Assembly: GCA_005808475.1 (NCBI GenBank)
Contig: SYLY01000250.1
Span: forward strand, 1-64,000
From: Acidobacteriota bacterium
GTDB lineage: Bacteria; Acidobacteriota; Terriglobia; Bryobacterales; Bryobacteraceae
DNA length: 64,000 bases
Direction: 5' to 3'
Below the pieces are notes generated by a model. That model was given only the letters and a program-made list of their open reading frames with translations. It ran no database searches and was not told where the DNA came from. Position numbers and translations under genes: made by a program. Shown piece after piece: positions 1 through 7,797 of the stretch (within the stretch, counting starts at the first letter, position 1; the number at the start of each line of letters is the position of its first letter).

Positions 1-1
1 C

Positions 2-214
2 TCCTGGCCCATTGGCATGCCCCTCGTGCGAGGGTTGGGCGATGGTCTGTGGGAAGTGCGCAGCGATCTTACGGACGGAAAAATAGCCCGCGTGATCTTC
101 ACGGTGGATCATGGCTCGATGGTGCTTTTGCACGGCTTCATCAAGAAGACCCAGAAGACACCGAAACAGGATTTGGACGTGGCGCTCAAACGCAAGAAAG
201 GAGGCGGCGCATGA
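2..214 (+). CDS. RelE/HigB-family toxin, N-terminus outside window
   Basis: This is the C-terminal part of a type II toxin of the RelE/ParE superfamily (HigB or phage Gp49-like branch), whose known members are mRNA interferases. The reading frame is open to the first base of the window, so the true start lies upstream; the ATG at 17 is internal. Visible family features are a short beta strand run ending in LWEVRSDL, a second strand around VIFTVDHGSMVLLHGF, and the basic KKTQKTPKQDLDVALKRK tail typical of the family. The stop overlaps the start of the antitoxin gene by four bases, the usual arrangement in which toxin precedes antitoxin in HigBA systems. The family call rests on sequence pattern and gene order. 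Confidence 0.8.
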   Translation, partial: SWPIGMPLVRGLGDGLWEVRSDLTDGKIARVIFTVDHGSMVLLHGFIKKTQKTPKQDLDVALKRKKGGGA

Positions 215-492
215 AAAAGAAAAACATCGGATCATTCTTCGATAGTTGGCTCCGCGAAGAGGGGATCTACGAAGAGACGACAGCCGTCGCCATCAAACGC
301 GTTTTGGCCCGGCAACTGGAAGCGGCGATGAAGGCGCAAAATGTCTCGAAAGCCGAGATGGCCCGCCGTATGCAGACGAGCCGCGCGGCATTGGACAGGC
401 TTCTCGACCCTGATAACGAGGCTGTCACCCTTGCGACCCTCCAGAAGGCGGCAGGTGCTGTGGGGAGAGAGATCAGGCTCGAACTCATTTGA
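211..492 (+). CDS. XRE/HigA-type antitoxin
   Basis: This 93-residue helix-turn-helix protein is expected to neutralise the toxin encoded just upstream and to repress their shared promoter. The start at 211 is chosen because an AAAGGAGG ribosome site lies 7 bases upstream and it gives a 4-base overlap with the toxin stop; an open frame extends further upstream but lies inside the toxin gene. The helix-turn-helix is visible at about residues 45-70 (VSKAEMARRMQTSRAALDRLL), followed by TLATLQKAAGAVGREI, the standard C-terminal helix of the XRE family. The N-terminal 35 residues, with FFDSWLREEGIYEE, are typical of antitoxins paired with Gp49-like toxins. Confidence 0.85.
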   Translation: MKKKNIGSFFDSWLREEGIYEETTAVAIKRVLARQLEAAMKAQNVSKAEMARRMQTSRAALDRLLDPDNEAVTLATLQKAAGAVGREIRLELI

Positions 493-516
493 TCCCCTGC
501 CGAAAGGAAGTTGCAC

Positions 517-750
517 ATGGCCCCGCTTGATTGGTCCCAATGCCCTGCCGTGGAAAGCGTTCCCGGCCGCGTGAGCGGTGCGTGGGTCTTCAAGGAGCCG
601 TCGATGGTCAAGAAGGACGGATACGTCGATGTCCCGAAAAAGCCCGGATGGGGCGTCGCGCTCAACGAGGAGGCCTTCAAGAGCATGCCTCCGCAGCCTT
701 GGAGGCGCGGCGCCAACTTCCGCGCCGATAGTTCGCCATACTTCCAGTAG
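517..750 (+). pseudogene. Chimeric remnant: DUF433 N-terminus fused to enolase-superfamily C-terminus
   Basis: The 77-residue open frame appears to be made of two unrelated pieces. Residues 1 to about 26 (LDWSQCPAVESVPG then SGAWVF) read like the start of a DUF433 antitoxin-like protein, which should continue with a 'KGTRIPV' type segment. Instead, from about residue 28 (EPSMVKKDGYVDVPKKPGWG, then a short PPQPW segment), it reads like the extreme C-terminus of a mandelate racemase/muconate lactonising enzyme family protein. The join is in frame near 590-600. An AAGGAAG ribosome site precedes the ATG at 517; a TTG at 511 is an alternative start. No catalytic part of either family is present, so a function is unlikely unless the fusion was co-opted. 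Confidence 0.55.
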
Positions 751-756
751 GAGACT

Positions 757-1782
757 ATGAACGAAAGCATCTTCCTTCGATACCGACGCAACGGCGTCGA
801 TGTGCCGGTCACCGCGTTCGACCGCAAGCGCGGTGTTGAACTCGCGGGCGAGACCAGCGCGCCCCCGATCGGCTTCCGCTTCCAGATTACCCCCGGGCAC
901 GTTGCGGAATTCCAGTTGGACGCGATCCGCCGCGTGGAGGATTGGCAACCACACGAGCAGGTCTTTACCGTGGCGCTGGAGGATGGCGGTATCCGGCTGC
1001 GGGGCGGTGGAAAGCGGCGGCCGGAGAGGTCGCTGCCGCCGGGCCGGTACGAGATCCTGCTTGGCTTGGCGGACATCAAGCTCGAGGAGACGCAGTTCGA
1101 TATCGACGTGCCGAGCGGCGGCGAGGCGACCGTCGTCGTCGAGGAAAAGGCCGACCGGCAGTTCAGGTTCTTCAACGATCCCGGCTTCGAGCCGGCCACC
1201 TTCGGAATTCTGGCCCACCCCGAATCCGGCTTGGACGGAATGCCGGTGCTGAACTGGATAGTAGATCCACTGCGCCGCACCGCGCGGAAATGCTGCCTGC
1301 TGAACGTGCTGGCCAAGCTCAGAAGCTTGGGGCTGGCAGCGCACGTGGACTCGATCGCGCACGGCCAGATCGACCGGGTCTATTTCCGCGCCAAGCCGTC
1401 CCTGTTCGACGAACTGAAAAAGAGCGCATCCTTCACCAAGGACTCCGGTCCGTTGGACGGAACCCACATCGCGGTGGCGCACGAGCGGCTGGGGGCGAAC
1501 TTCAAACGATACGAAATTATCAGTTTCCGCGAGGAGGTCGCGCGGCGTTCGATGCAGATCATCGTGAACCAGCCCGACTCCTCCGACCTGCCGACATTCG
1601 CCGAGATGGATATCGACCTGTTCAACCCGAAGATCGACGCGGCGAGCCTGTTCGGCCACGTGGGCGAATTGCTGGACTCCGGCAAGACCGACCACGTCGC
1701 GCTGTTCGACAGGCTGTCGAACGACGGCCTGGACGACTTCCTGTACTACAAGCTGGAACGGGCCCATGGCGCGAACCGATAA
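757..1782 (+). CDS. Hypothetical protein of unknown function
   Basis: This 341-residue protein is not one I recognise. It has no signal peptide or membrane segment and looks soluble and cytoplasmic. The first 120 residues are rich in beta-strand-like stretches (for example RYEILLGLADIKLEETQFDIDV), suggesting a small beta domain, and a mixed alpha/beta part follows from about residue 140. A GAG ribosome site lies just before the ATG at 757. It sits in the accessory stretch next to toxin-antitoxin genes and pseudogenes, so it may be horizontally acquired. The 243 bases between its stop and the receptor remnant hold only a weak overlapping open frame (ATG at 1809) for which I see no family resemblance. 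Confidence 0.55.
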   Translation: MNESIFLRYRRNGVDVPVTAFDRKRGVELAGETSAPPIGFRFQITPGHVAEFQLDAIRRVEDWQPHEQVFTVALEDGGIRLRGGGKRRPERSLPPGRYEILLGLADIKLEETQFDIDVPSGGEATVVVEEKADRQFRFFNDPGFEPATFGILAHPESGLDGMPVLNWIVDPLRRTARKCCLLNVLAKLRSLGLAAHVDSIAHGQIDRVYFRAKPSLFDELKKSASFTKDSGPLDGTHIAVAHERLGANFKRYEIISFREEVARRSMQIIVNQPDSSDLPTFAEMDIDLFNPKIDAASLFGHVGELLDSGKTDHVALFDRLSNDGLDDFLYYKLERAHGANR

Positions 1783-2025
1783 CGCGCAGCCTGGCCGCGG
1801 TGGCCGCCATGACGCTTGCCTCCCGCTCCCAGACGAAGCCGCCGCCGGCGCCCCAATTCGTCGATGGCTTCGTGCACAAGTTCCTCTCCTACTCGCCCGT
1901 GCCGGCCGGCTCGTCCGGGCTCCACTCGCACGAGGGAGTATCAATGGACGAGGCCGTCGACTCGTTCGACGCGCGGGACTTGGCTGTAAATTGTTTGCCC
2001 GCTCCCGGCGCCCACCGGGTCCGCA

Positions 2026-3800
2026 TCAGAAGATGTACTTTAGGGCCAGTTGCATCTGCCGCGCGCTGCCGGCGCCGAGGATCTGCCCGATCGTCGCGAC
2101 GCCGGTTTGTGTTCCGGGCGTTCCCAGATTCACGTGGTTGACGGCGTTGAAACTCTCGGCCCGGAACTGGATCTCGTGTCCCTCGAACAGCCGGAAATTC
2201 TTCATCAGACCGAGGTCGAGTCCATGGAAACCAGGACCGTCCAGGATCCCGATTCCGGAGTTGCCGAAAGCCGACCGGGCTGGAGCGGCGAAGGCCGCCG
2301 TGTTGAACCATCGCGCGGCGGTGGGGGTTTCGGCCTTCGGGTCGCCGACGAGGTTCGCGCGGGTGTTGAGTCCGTTGCCGAGCGTGGCGCCGGGCGTGGA
2401 GACGGTGAGCGGGCGGCCGGAGATGAATTGGTAGATCGCGCTGATCTGCCATCCGCCGAGGGCGAGGTTGGCGGCGCGGTTCGATTTGGCGAGGAACTTG
2501 CGGCCGTTCCCGAACGGAAGTTCCCACACGCCGTTGAAAGAGAGAACGTGCTTTCGATCGAGACCGGAGCGCCCGCGATTGTACCCCCGCGGTGCGAACG
2601 GAACGGCGAAGTCGCTGATGATGCTGTTATCGCGGCTGGCGCCCGCGTTGCCCACGCCTTCGTCGATCTGTTTTCCGCGCGAGTAGGAGAGGCCGAACGA
2701 GAGGCCGCTCGAGAAGCGGCGCTCCACCCGCAACTGCCCTGCGTGGTAGGAACTCGAGGCGACGTTGCGGTAAAGATTGATATTGGCGAACACCGGAAAC
2801 GGCCGCGCGGCCTGCAGGTTCGCGTAAGTGCCGGGCGCGACTTCGTTCTTCGGGTCAAGCGCGAACAGGTCCACGCCGCGCGTGCCGGCGTAGGAGATGG
2901 TGACGGCGGTCTTGAACGGCAGTTCCTTCTGGATCGTAACGTTCCACTGGTGGATCTTCTCGATCGCGGCGTCGATTGCCGGTCCCTGCACGTTCCCGGC
3001 ATTGGCGAACGCGCTTGGATTTGCCGGCCACGTGGTCTCCCAGCGTTGCGGGGATGTCCGCGTGAAGGTCAACGTTTCCAGAGCCCAGTACGGCAGGCCG
3101 ATGACGGAAGAACCCAGGGAGTTGCCGACCACGTCGCCGGTGAACAGGCCGTAGCCTGCCCGGAAAACCAGATCGCCTTTGGACTTCAACCGCCACGCCA
3201 CGCCGATTCTCGGGGAAAGATACTCGCGCCCGCCCACCAAGCCGCGCGGCGCGCCCGCCTGTGACGCCGCCACCCACGAGTTCGGGAACGCGGCGGCGAA
3301 GAAGCGCGAAACCGCGAGGGCGGTCAGATCGACTTGACCCTTGTGATCCTCGGCTGCCACTGCTTTTCCCAGGCGGGGATCGAAGCTCGTGCCGATGCCG
3401 CGCACGGGAGCTTTCGGGTGCCAGTAGTCGAAGCGGAGTCCGGCGCTGATGGTCACGCGGGGAGTGATCTTCCAGAAGTCCTGCAGGTAGATCGCGGAGT
3501 AGGGCGTGTTGGCGGTGCCGAAGAGTTCGAGAGGAAAATTGCGCTGTGTGGAAGCGGGAAGCCCCAACAGGAAGTCCGCAAAGCCGTCGCCGCTGTACTG
3601 ATTGTTGAAGGTCCACGAGCCATTGGCGGCGGCCGAGACGTAGCGCTGGCGGAAGCGCTTGTCGTTGAAGTCGTACCCGAGGGTCAGCGAATGCGCGCCG
3701 CGAATGAGGTTGGCCGCCACTTTGGCGTTGCCCCCGCGTGGCAGAAACGTGCGAGGGGTGTCGGGATAGTTGATTCCCGTATAGCCGGTGAAGTTCAGAA
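2026..3800 (-). pseudogene. Oar-like TonB-dependent receptor, 3' fragment only
   Basis: About 590 residues of the beta-barrel of an Oar-like TonB-dependent outer membrane receptor remain. Intact relatives in this window are 971-1027 residues and start with a signal peptide, a carboxypeptidase-like regulatory domain and a plug; all of that is missing here. Recognisable barrel features include the WKITPRVTISAGLRFDYW strand, HVLSFNGVWELPFGNGRKF, and the terminal QMQLALKYIF ending in aromatic Phe as barrel proteins do. Homologous sequence begins at about 3800; beyond it the open frame runs antisense into a second receptor fragment on the other strand, so the first ~18 residues of the longest frame (to 3855) are not receptor sequence. 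There is no start or export signal, so it is almost certainly dead. Confidence 0.8.
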
Positions 3801-4442
3801 TCCTTCTACCTGGTCTCTTACACCTGGTCGAAGGCCACCCGCTTCGCCAACACACCCGCCGTGGGTGGCAACACCGCGTGGGAACGCGCGCCGGCCGGCT
3901 TCGACATTCCTCACAACCTCGCCATCAGCAGCGGTTGGGAACTGCCGTTCGGCAAGGGCAAGCAGTTCCTCACCAACAGCAATCGCATGGTGGACGGACT
4001 GCTCGGCGGCTGGACCATGCAAGGCATCCTCGTCATTCGCAGCGGACGCCCGTTCACCCCCACCGTTACACGCGACGTCACCAACAACGGCATCGGCGGC
4101 TAGCGCCCCAATCGCATCGCCTCGGGCAAGCTGAACAACCCCACGCTCGACAATTAGTTCGACAAGGCGGCCTTCACGGCGCCCGCTAACTTCACCTACG
4201 GCAACTCCGGTGGCAATATCCTCCGCGAAGGCCACTTCCGCGGCATGGACTTCTCGGTCTTCAAACAATTCCAGGTCACCGAAGGCAGCCGCGTGCAGTT
4301 CCGCGCCGAGTTCTTCAACCTGACCAACACGCCCAGCTTCCTCGGCCCCAACACCAATATCGACGTCGCCGCAGGTGGCCGCGTCACCGCTAGCGCCAAC
4401 ACGCCGCGCCAGGTCCAGTTCGCGCTCAAGTACACGTTCTGA
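3795..4442 (+). pseudogene. Second Oar-like TonB-dependent receptor, 3' fragment with two in-frame TAG stops
   Basis: Read in frame from about 3795, this strand encodes the last ~210 residues of another acidobacterial TonB-dependent receptor: SFYLVSYTWSKA, then ISSGWELPFGKGKQFL, GGWTMQGILVIRSGRPFTP, and a final VQFALKYTF. Two TAG codons interrupt it, at 4101-4103 (after NNGIGG) and 4156-4158 (before FDKAAF). Both lie where homologues are expected to have sense codons, and the frame continues unchanged past each, so they are point nonsense changes and not frameshifts. The fragment starts exactly where the opposite-strand receptor fragment stops, so the two are joined head to head. It has no start codon or signal peptide. 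Confidence 0.8.
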
Positions 4443-4479
4443 ACAAGTATGCGCTACTTTGTTTTATTCTTCGCCCTGG

Positions 4480-5018
4480 AGCCACACGGCCGCCACGTTC
4501 GCCCGCAAGCATGAGGTCGCCGCCAAGCACGGCGTCAATTTCGAAGGCGCGGTCACGTCGGCTTTCGAGTTCGAAGGCCAACCCTACTTCGATGGCTTCC
4601 GCGATCTGGCCAACGGCCGCCAGTGGAGAACTCCGGCGCGGCGGCCATCGCCGACAGGATCAAACGCGGCGTGAAGGCTCAGGCCGGCATTAACGCCTTC
4701 GCCAGCCGCGCCGAACGCGCCATCCACGTGATGGCTTGGAACCATCACGACGACGACCTGCCCGTGGCGCCCGCCGCCATCAAGACGTCCGTCGCCGGCA
4801 TCCCGCTCAGCGCGCGACGCGTTCTCGTCAGGCATTTCCGAATCGAAGGCCATTGGTTCCCCGCAACAGCCGACGCCGGGGCAGTATGCCCAACTCGAAT
4901 CCGCCGGCCAATTGCAGTTGCTCACGCCGCCGGAATGGCGCACGCCCGCCAATGGCAGTTCGAGCTCGATTTCGCTCTGCCTCGGCAAGGCGTGCCGCTG
5001 GTCGAGATCAGTTGGTAA
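4480..5018 (+). pseudogene. Degraded GH39 beta-xylosidase C-terminus
   Basis: Pieces of a glycoside hydrolase family 39 beta-xylosidase C-terminus can be read across shifting frames. HTAATFARKHEVAAKHGVNF and AFEFEGQPYFDGFRDLA lie in one frame up to about 4610. IHVMAWNHHDDDLP and ARRVLVRHFRIEG lie in the next frame from about 4625 to 4845. GSPQQPTPGQYAQLESAG and LLTPPEWRTPANGS return to the first frame, and FELDFALPRQGVPLVEISW ends in the second frame at the stop. At least three indels and one or more internal deletions (the segment expected after FRDLA, and the SNSY...W segment after FRIEG) are implied. The catalytic TIM-barrel part is absent. The gene is clearly non-functional and belongs to the decayed block begun by the receptor remnants. 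Confidence 0.75.
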
Positions 5019-5020
5019 GC

Positions 5021-6277
5021 CTAAGGCTTGCCAGGCTGATCGAGCCACATCCCGCGCAGTCCAAACAAGTGGATCAGATGGCGGTCGACCATGCGCTCGC
5101 CCGCGCCGATCTCGATGCGCGTGGTCACATCGGCGCCGTAACCGCCGTACGCCGCCGAGCGCAAGTCCGGAAGATAGCCGGGCCACGCGGCGCCCGTCGA
5201 ATCGGTGTAGCCGTAGAAGAAGGCGTGCGGCACGTCGGCCTCGCGCTTCCAGCGCGTCTGCAGGCGATGCAGAGGCTCGCCCGGCATAGCGGCCAGGGAG
5301 ATGTCCTTGCCGATCAGCACCGTGGTCAGTCCCACGTCCATCGTCTTCGCCTTGTCCCAGCGTTCGTGGAACCGCAGCGTCTCCGTCGTGTGCCGGATAG
5401 CGCCCGTCCACGGCGCGGTGGCAATGGCTCGCGCGGCGGGCGCCACGCTGGCGGCGATCCATTCGCCGAACTTGCGGACCGTGGCGAAGTCGTCATCTTC
5501 GCGGCCGGTGCGCGCCATGAAGAGCGGGTTGATGTCGCCCGCCGCGCCTTGCACAAACATCGCCTGCGCCCCCGGCAGTTCGGCCTCGAGCCGCGCCTGC
5601 AACACGCCCGGATAATCGGCCGAGTACTTGCAGTTGGTGGAGCCGAGCACCACGGCATGCACGGCGTAGTGCACCAGCACGGCCTTAGCGTTGCCCGCGC
5701 GGCCGTCCACGCGCAGGATCATGAATTCGGGATCCACCGGCGTCAGCGGAATGCGTTCGAGATTGTCGAATAGCGCGCGGGCGCGGCCATCGTCTCGTTT
5801 CACCAGGCGGTTGTAGCCGGCCTGGATCTTACCGCTGCCGACACCGAAGCGCGCCGGGAACATCGATTGCCGCGCCTGCTTCAGCGCGCCAAGGATCTTG
5901 TCCTCCACCTCGCGCCGATACGGCGCGCCCTGCTCCGCACTGACCGAGGGCGGAATGAACGCCGGCGTCGAGTGGCTATGCGAGGCCGCCAGCAGCAGCG
6001 GCTTGATACCCAGGCGCTCCGCCTCCTCATGCAGGCGCGCGGAGACCAGGCTGCCGAGATCGGCTGTAACGATGCCGAGTTGCACGCCCCCGCCGCGGAG
6101 GATCAACACCTTCGCGAAAAGCGGATCGTGCACGCCGGTTGAAGGGCCGCACTTGCGATTGGCGTAGCCGTACATCGGCATGGAGCCGGAGGGCGTGATT
6201 TCGACCCGGGCGAGCCCGGCATCGATCTCCTGGGCAAAGGAGCCCAGGGCCAGCAGAGGGAGAAACGCGAACTTCAT
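5021..6277 (-). CDS. Secreted neutral/alkaline ceramidase-like protein
   Basis: This 418-residue protein belongs to the N-terminal domain family of neutral/alkaline non-lysosomal ceramidases, which hydrolyse the amide bond of ceramides. The start at 6277 gives a short hydrophobic signal peptide (KFAFLPLLALGSFAQ) followed directly by the family's opening AGLARVEITPSGSMPMYGYANR; a longer open frame to 6376 only adds a basic non-signal leader. Family-typical features are the AASHSHSTP block with the zinc-ligand histidines, HYAVHAVVLGSTN, and VQGAAGDINP. It is shorter than true ceramidases because the C-terminal immunoglobulin-like domain is missing, as in many acidobacterial and planctomycete homologues, so the real substrate is uncertain. 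It is divergent from the DUF1501 gene. Confidence 0.85.
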   Translation of the reverse strand: MKFAFLPLLALGSFAQEIDAGLARVEITPSGSMPMYGYANRKCGPSTGVHDPLFAKVLILRGGGVQLGIVTADLGSLVSARLHEEAERLGIKPLLLAASHSHSTPAFIPPSVSAEQGAPYRREVEDKILGALKQARQSMFPARFGVGSGKIQAGYNRLVKRDDGRARALFDNLERIPLTPVDPEFMILRVDGRAGNAKAVLVHYAVHAVVLGSTNCKYSADYPGVLQARLEAELPGAQAMFVQGAAGDINPLFMARTGREDDDFATVRKFGEWIAASVAPAARAIATAPWTGAIRHTTETLRFHERWDKAKTMDVGLTTVLIGKDISLAAMPGEPLHRLQTRWKREADVPHAFFYGYTDSTGAAWPGYLPDLRSAAYGGYGADVTTRIEIGAGERMVDRHLIHLFGLRGMWLDQPGKP

Positions 6278-6390
6278 GGCTGGCGACAAGTTTATCGCGG
6301 CCAACTTGGCCGCTTTGGGCTTCGTTCCGCGCCAGTTGCCCGTCCCGCGACGCCAAGCCTCCCAGGCGCCGCGCAATGTATGATGTTGCC

Positions 6391-7797
6391 ATGACGCCCC
6401 CGCGCGGCCTGTCGCGCCGCCAACTCCTGGAACGTACCTGTCTCGGGTTCGGCGGCATGGCGCTCGCGGACCTGCTCCGCGGATCCACCGCCGGTTCCCC
6501 CAATGATCTGAAGGTGCGGAGCACGCATTTTCCCGCGAAGGCGAAGGCGGTGATTCAGCTCGTGCAGAATGGCGGTCCGAGCCAGATGGATCTGTTCGAT
6601 CCGAAGCCCGAACTCGCCAAGAGGGCGGGACAGCCGCTGCCCGGCGGCGTGGAGATCCACCAGCCGAACAACGTCAACACGCTGTTGCCGTGCCCGTTCG
6701 AGTTCCGCAAGCATGGGCAGTGCGGGATGGACATTTCGGAAATGCTTCCGCACATCGCGGGAATTTCGGACGAGCTCTGCTTCATCCGTTCGATGCACAC
6801 CGAGCACAACAATCACCTCGAGGGGTTGAACATGCTGCTGACGTGCAAGATCTTCCCCGGGCGTCCGGTGATGGGCTCGTGGATCGGATACGCGCTCGGC
6901 ACGGAGAACCAGAGCCTGCCGGCCTACGTCGTCCTACGAGATCCCACCGGGTACACGATCGGTGGCAAGCAGCTTTGGGCGAACGGCTACTTGCCCGCGC
7001 TGTATCAGGGCGTCGAGTTCAGCATGAAGGGCGCGCCGGTGCATCATCTGAATCCGCCGGAGACGCTGGCGCCAGGCGCGCAGACCGCGACGCTCGGCCT
7101 GCTGGCGAAGCTCAACGAGAAGCATCTGGCGGACCATCCGGGCGAATCGGAACTCGAGGCGCGCATCCGCAATTTCGAACTGGCCGCTCGGATGCAGTTA
7201 GCGGCGGGCGAGGTGCTCGACATCGCGAAGGAATCGGACGCGACCAAGAAGCTCTACGGGGTCGACGATCCCAAGGCGGGCCCATACGGGTTGCGTTGTC
7301 TGATGGCTCGCCGGCTGGTGGAGCGGGGCGTTCGATTCGTGCAGGTGACCACCAGTCCCGGCCAGCCGTGGGACCACCACAACAACATCAAACGCGACAT
7401 GAACAAGATCGCGCTCGAGACCGATCAAGGGTCGGCGGCGCTGGTGAAGGATCTGGCCAGCCGGGGTCTGCTCGACAGCACCATCGTGATGTGGGCCGGC
7501 GAGTTCGGCCGCCTGCCCACCACGCAGAACGGCGACGGCCGCGACCATAACCGCAACGCGTTCACGATCTGGTTCGCGGGCGGCGGATTCAAGAAGGGGC
7601 TGATTTACGGGGAGACCGACGAGTTCGGCTACAAGTCGGTGGTGAATCGCGTGGCCGTGCCCGACATGATCGCGACGGTGCTGCATCAGATGGGGCTGGA
7701 TCACCAACGCGTCCGCTATCCGCACGGCGGCCGCCTGGAGACTCCGTCCGACGTCACGGTGACCGGCGCCAAGCCGGTGATGGATCTGGTCGCATGA
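6391..7797 (+). CDS. DUF1501 (sulfatase-like) protein with Tat signal
   Basis: This 468-residue protein has a twin-arginine signal at its N-terminus (GLSRRQLLERTCLGFGGMALADLL), so it should be exported folded across the inner membrane. The rest matches DUF1501, a family of the alkaline phosphatase/sulfatase fold: IQLVQNGGPSQMDLFDPKPEL, FIRSMHTEHNNHLEG, RFVQVTTSPGQPWDHHNN, VMWAGEFGRLPTTQNGDGRDH, followed by a C-terminal YPHGGRLETP. The start at 6391 fits a Tat leader; the upstream ATG at 6376 adds five residues. It overlaps the next gene by four bases. DUF1501 genes are habitually paired with DUF1549/DUF1553 genes in planctomycetes and acidobacteria, but the function of the pair is not established. 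Confidence 0.9.
   Translation: MTPPRGLSRRQLLERTCLGFGGMALADLLRGSTAGSPNDLKVRSTHFPAKAKAVIQLVQNGGPSQMDLFDPKPELAKRAGQPLPGGVEIHQPNNVNTLLPCPFEFRKHGQCGMDISEMLPHIAGISDELCFIRSMHTEHNNHLEGLNMLLTCKIFPGRPVMGSWIGYALGTENQSLPAYVVLRDPTGYTIGGKQLWANGYLPALYQGVEFSMKGAPVHHLNPPETLAPGAQTATLGLLAKLNEKHLADHPGESELEARIRNFELAARMQLAAGEVLDIAKESDATKKLYGVDDPKAGPYGLRCLMARRLVERGVRFVQVTTSPGQPWDHHNNIKRDMNKIALETDQGSAALVKDLASRGLLDSTIVMWAGEFGRLPTTQNGDGRDHNRNAFTIWFAGGGFKKGLIYGETDEFGYKSVVNRVAVPDMIATVLHQMGLDHQRVRYPHGGRLETPSDVTVTGAKPVMDLVA

Noticed and set aside
232-1944. 570-residue open frame on the minus strand
   Set aside because: It lies antisense to the antitoxin, the chimera and the 757-1782 gene, shows the Arg/Ala-rich composition of high-GC shadow frames, and has no recognisable domain.
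1809-2141. Short open frame after the 757-1782 gene (starts at ATG 1809)
   Set aside because: It runs into the antisense of the receptor remnant and has no ribosome site or family resemblance; it may be a decayed gene tail but cannot be supported.
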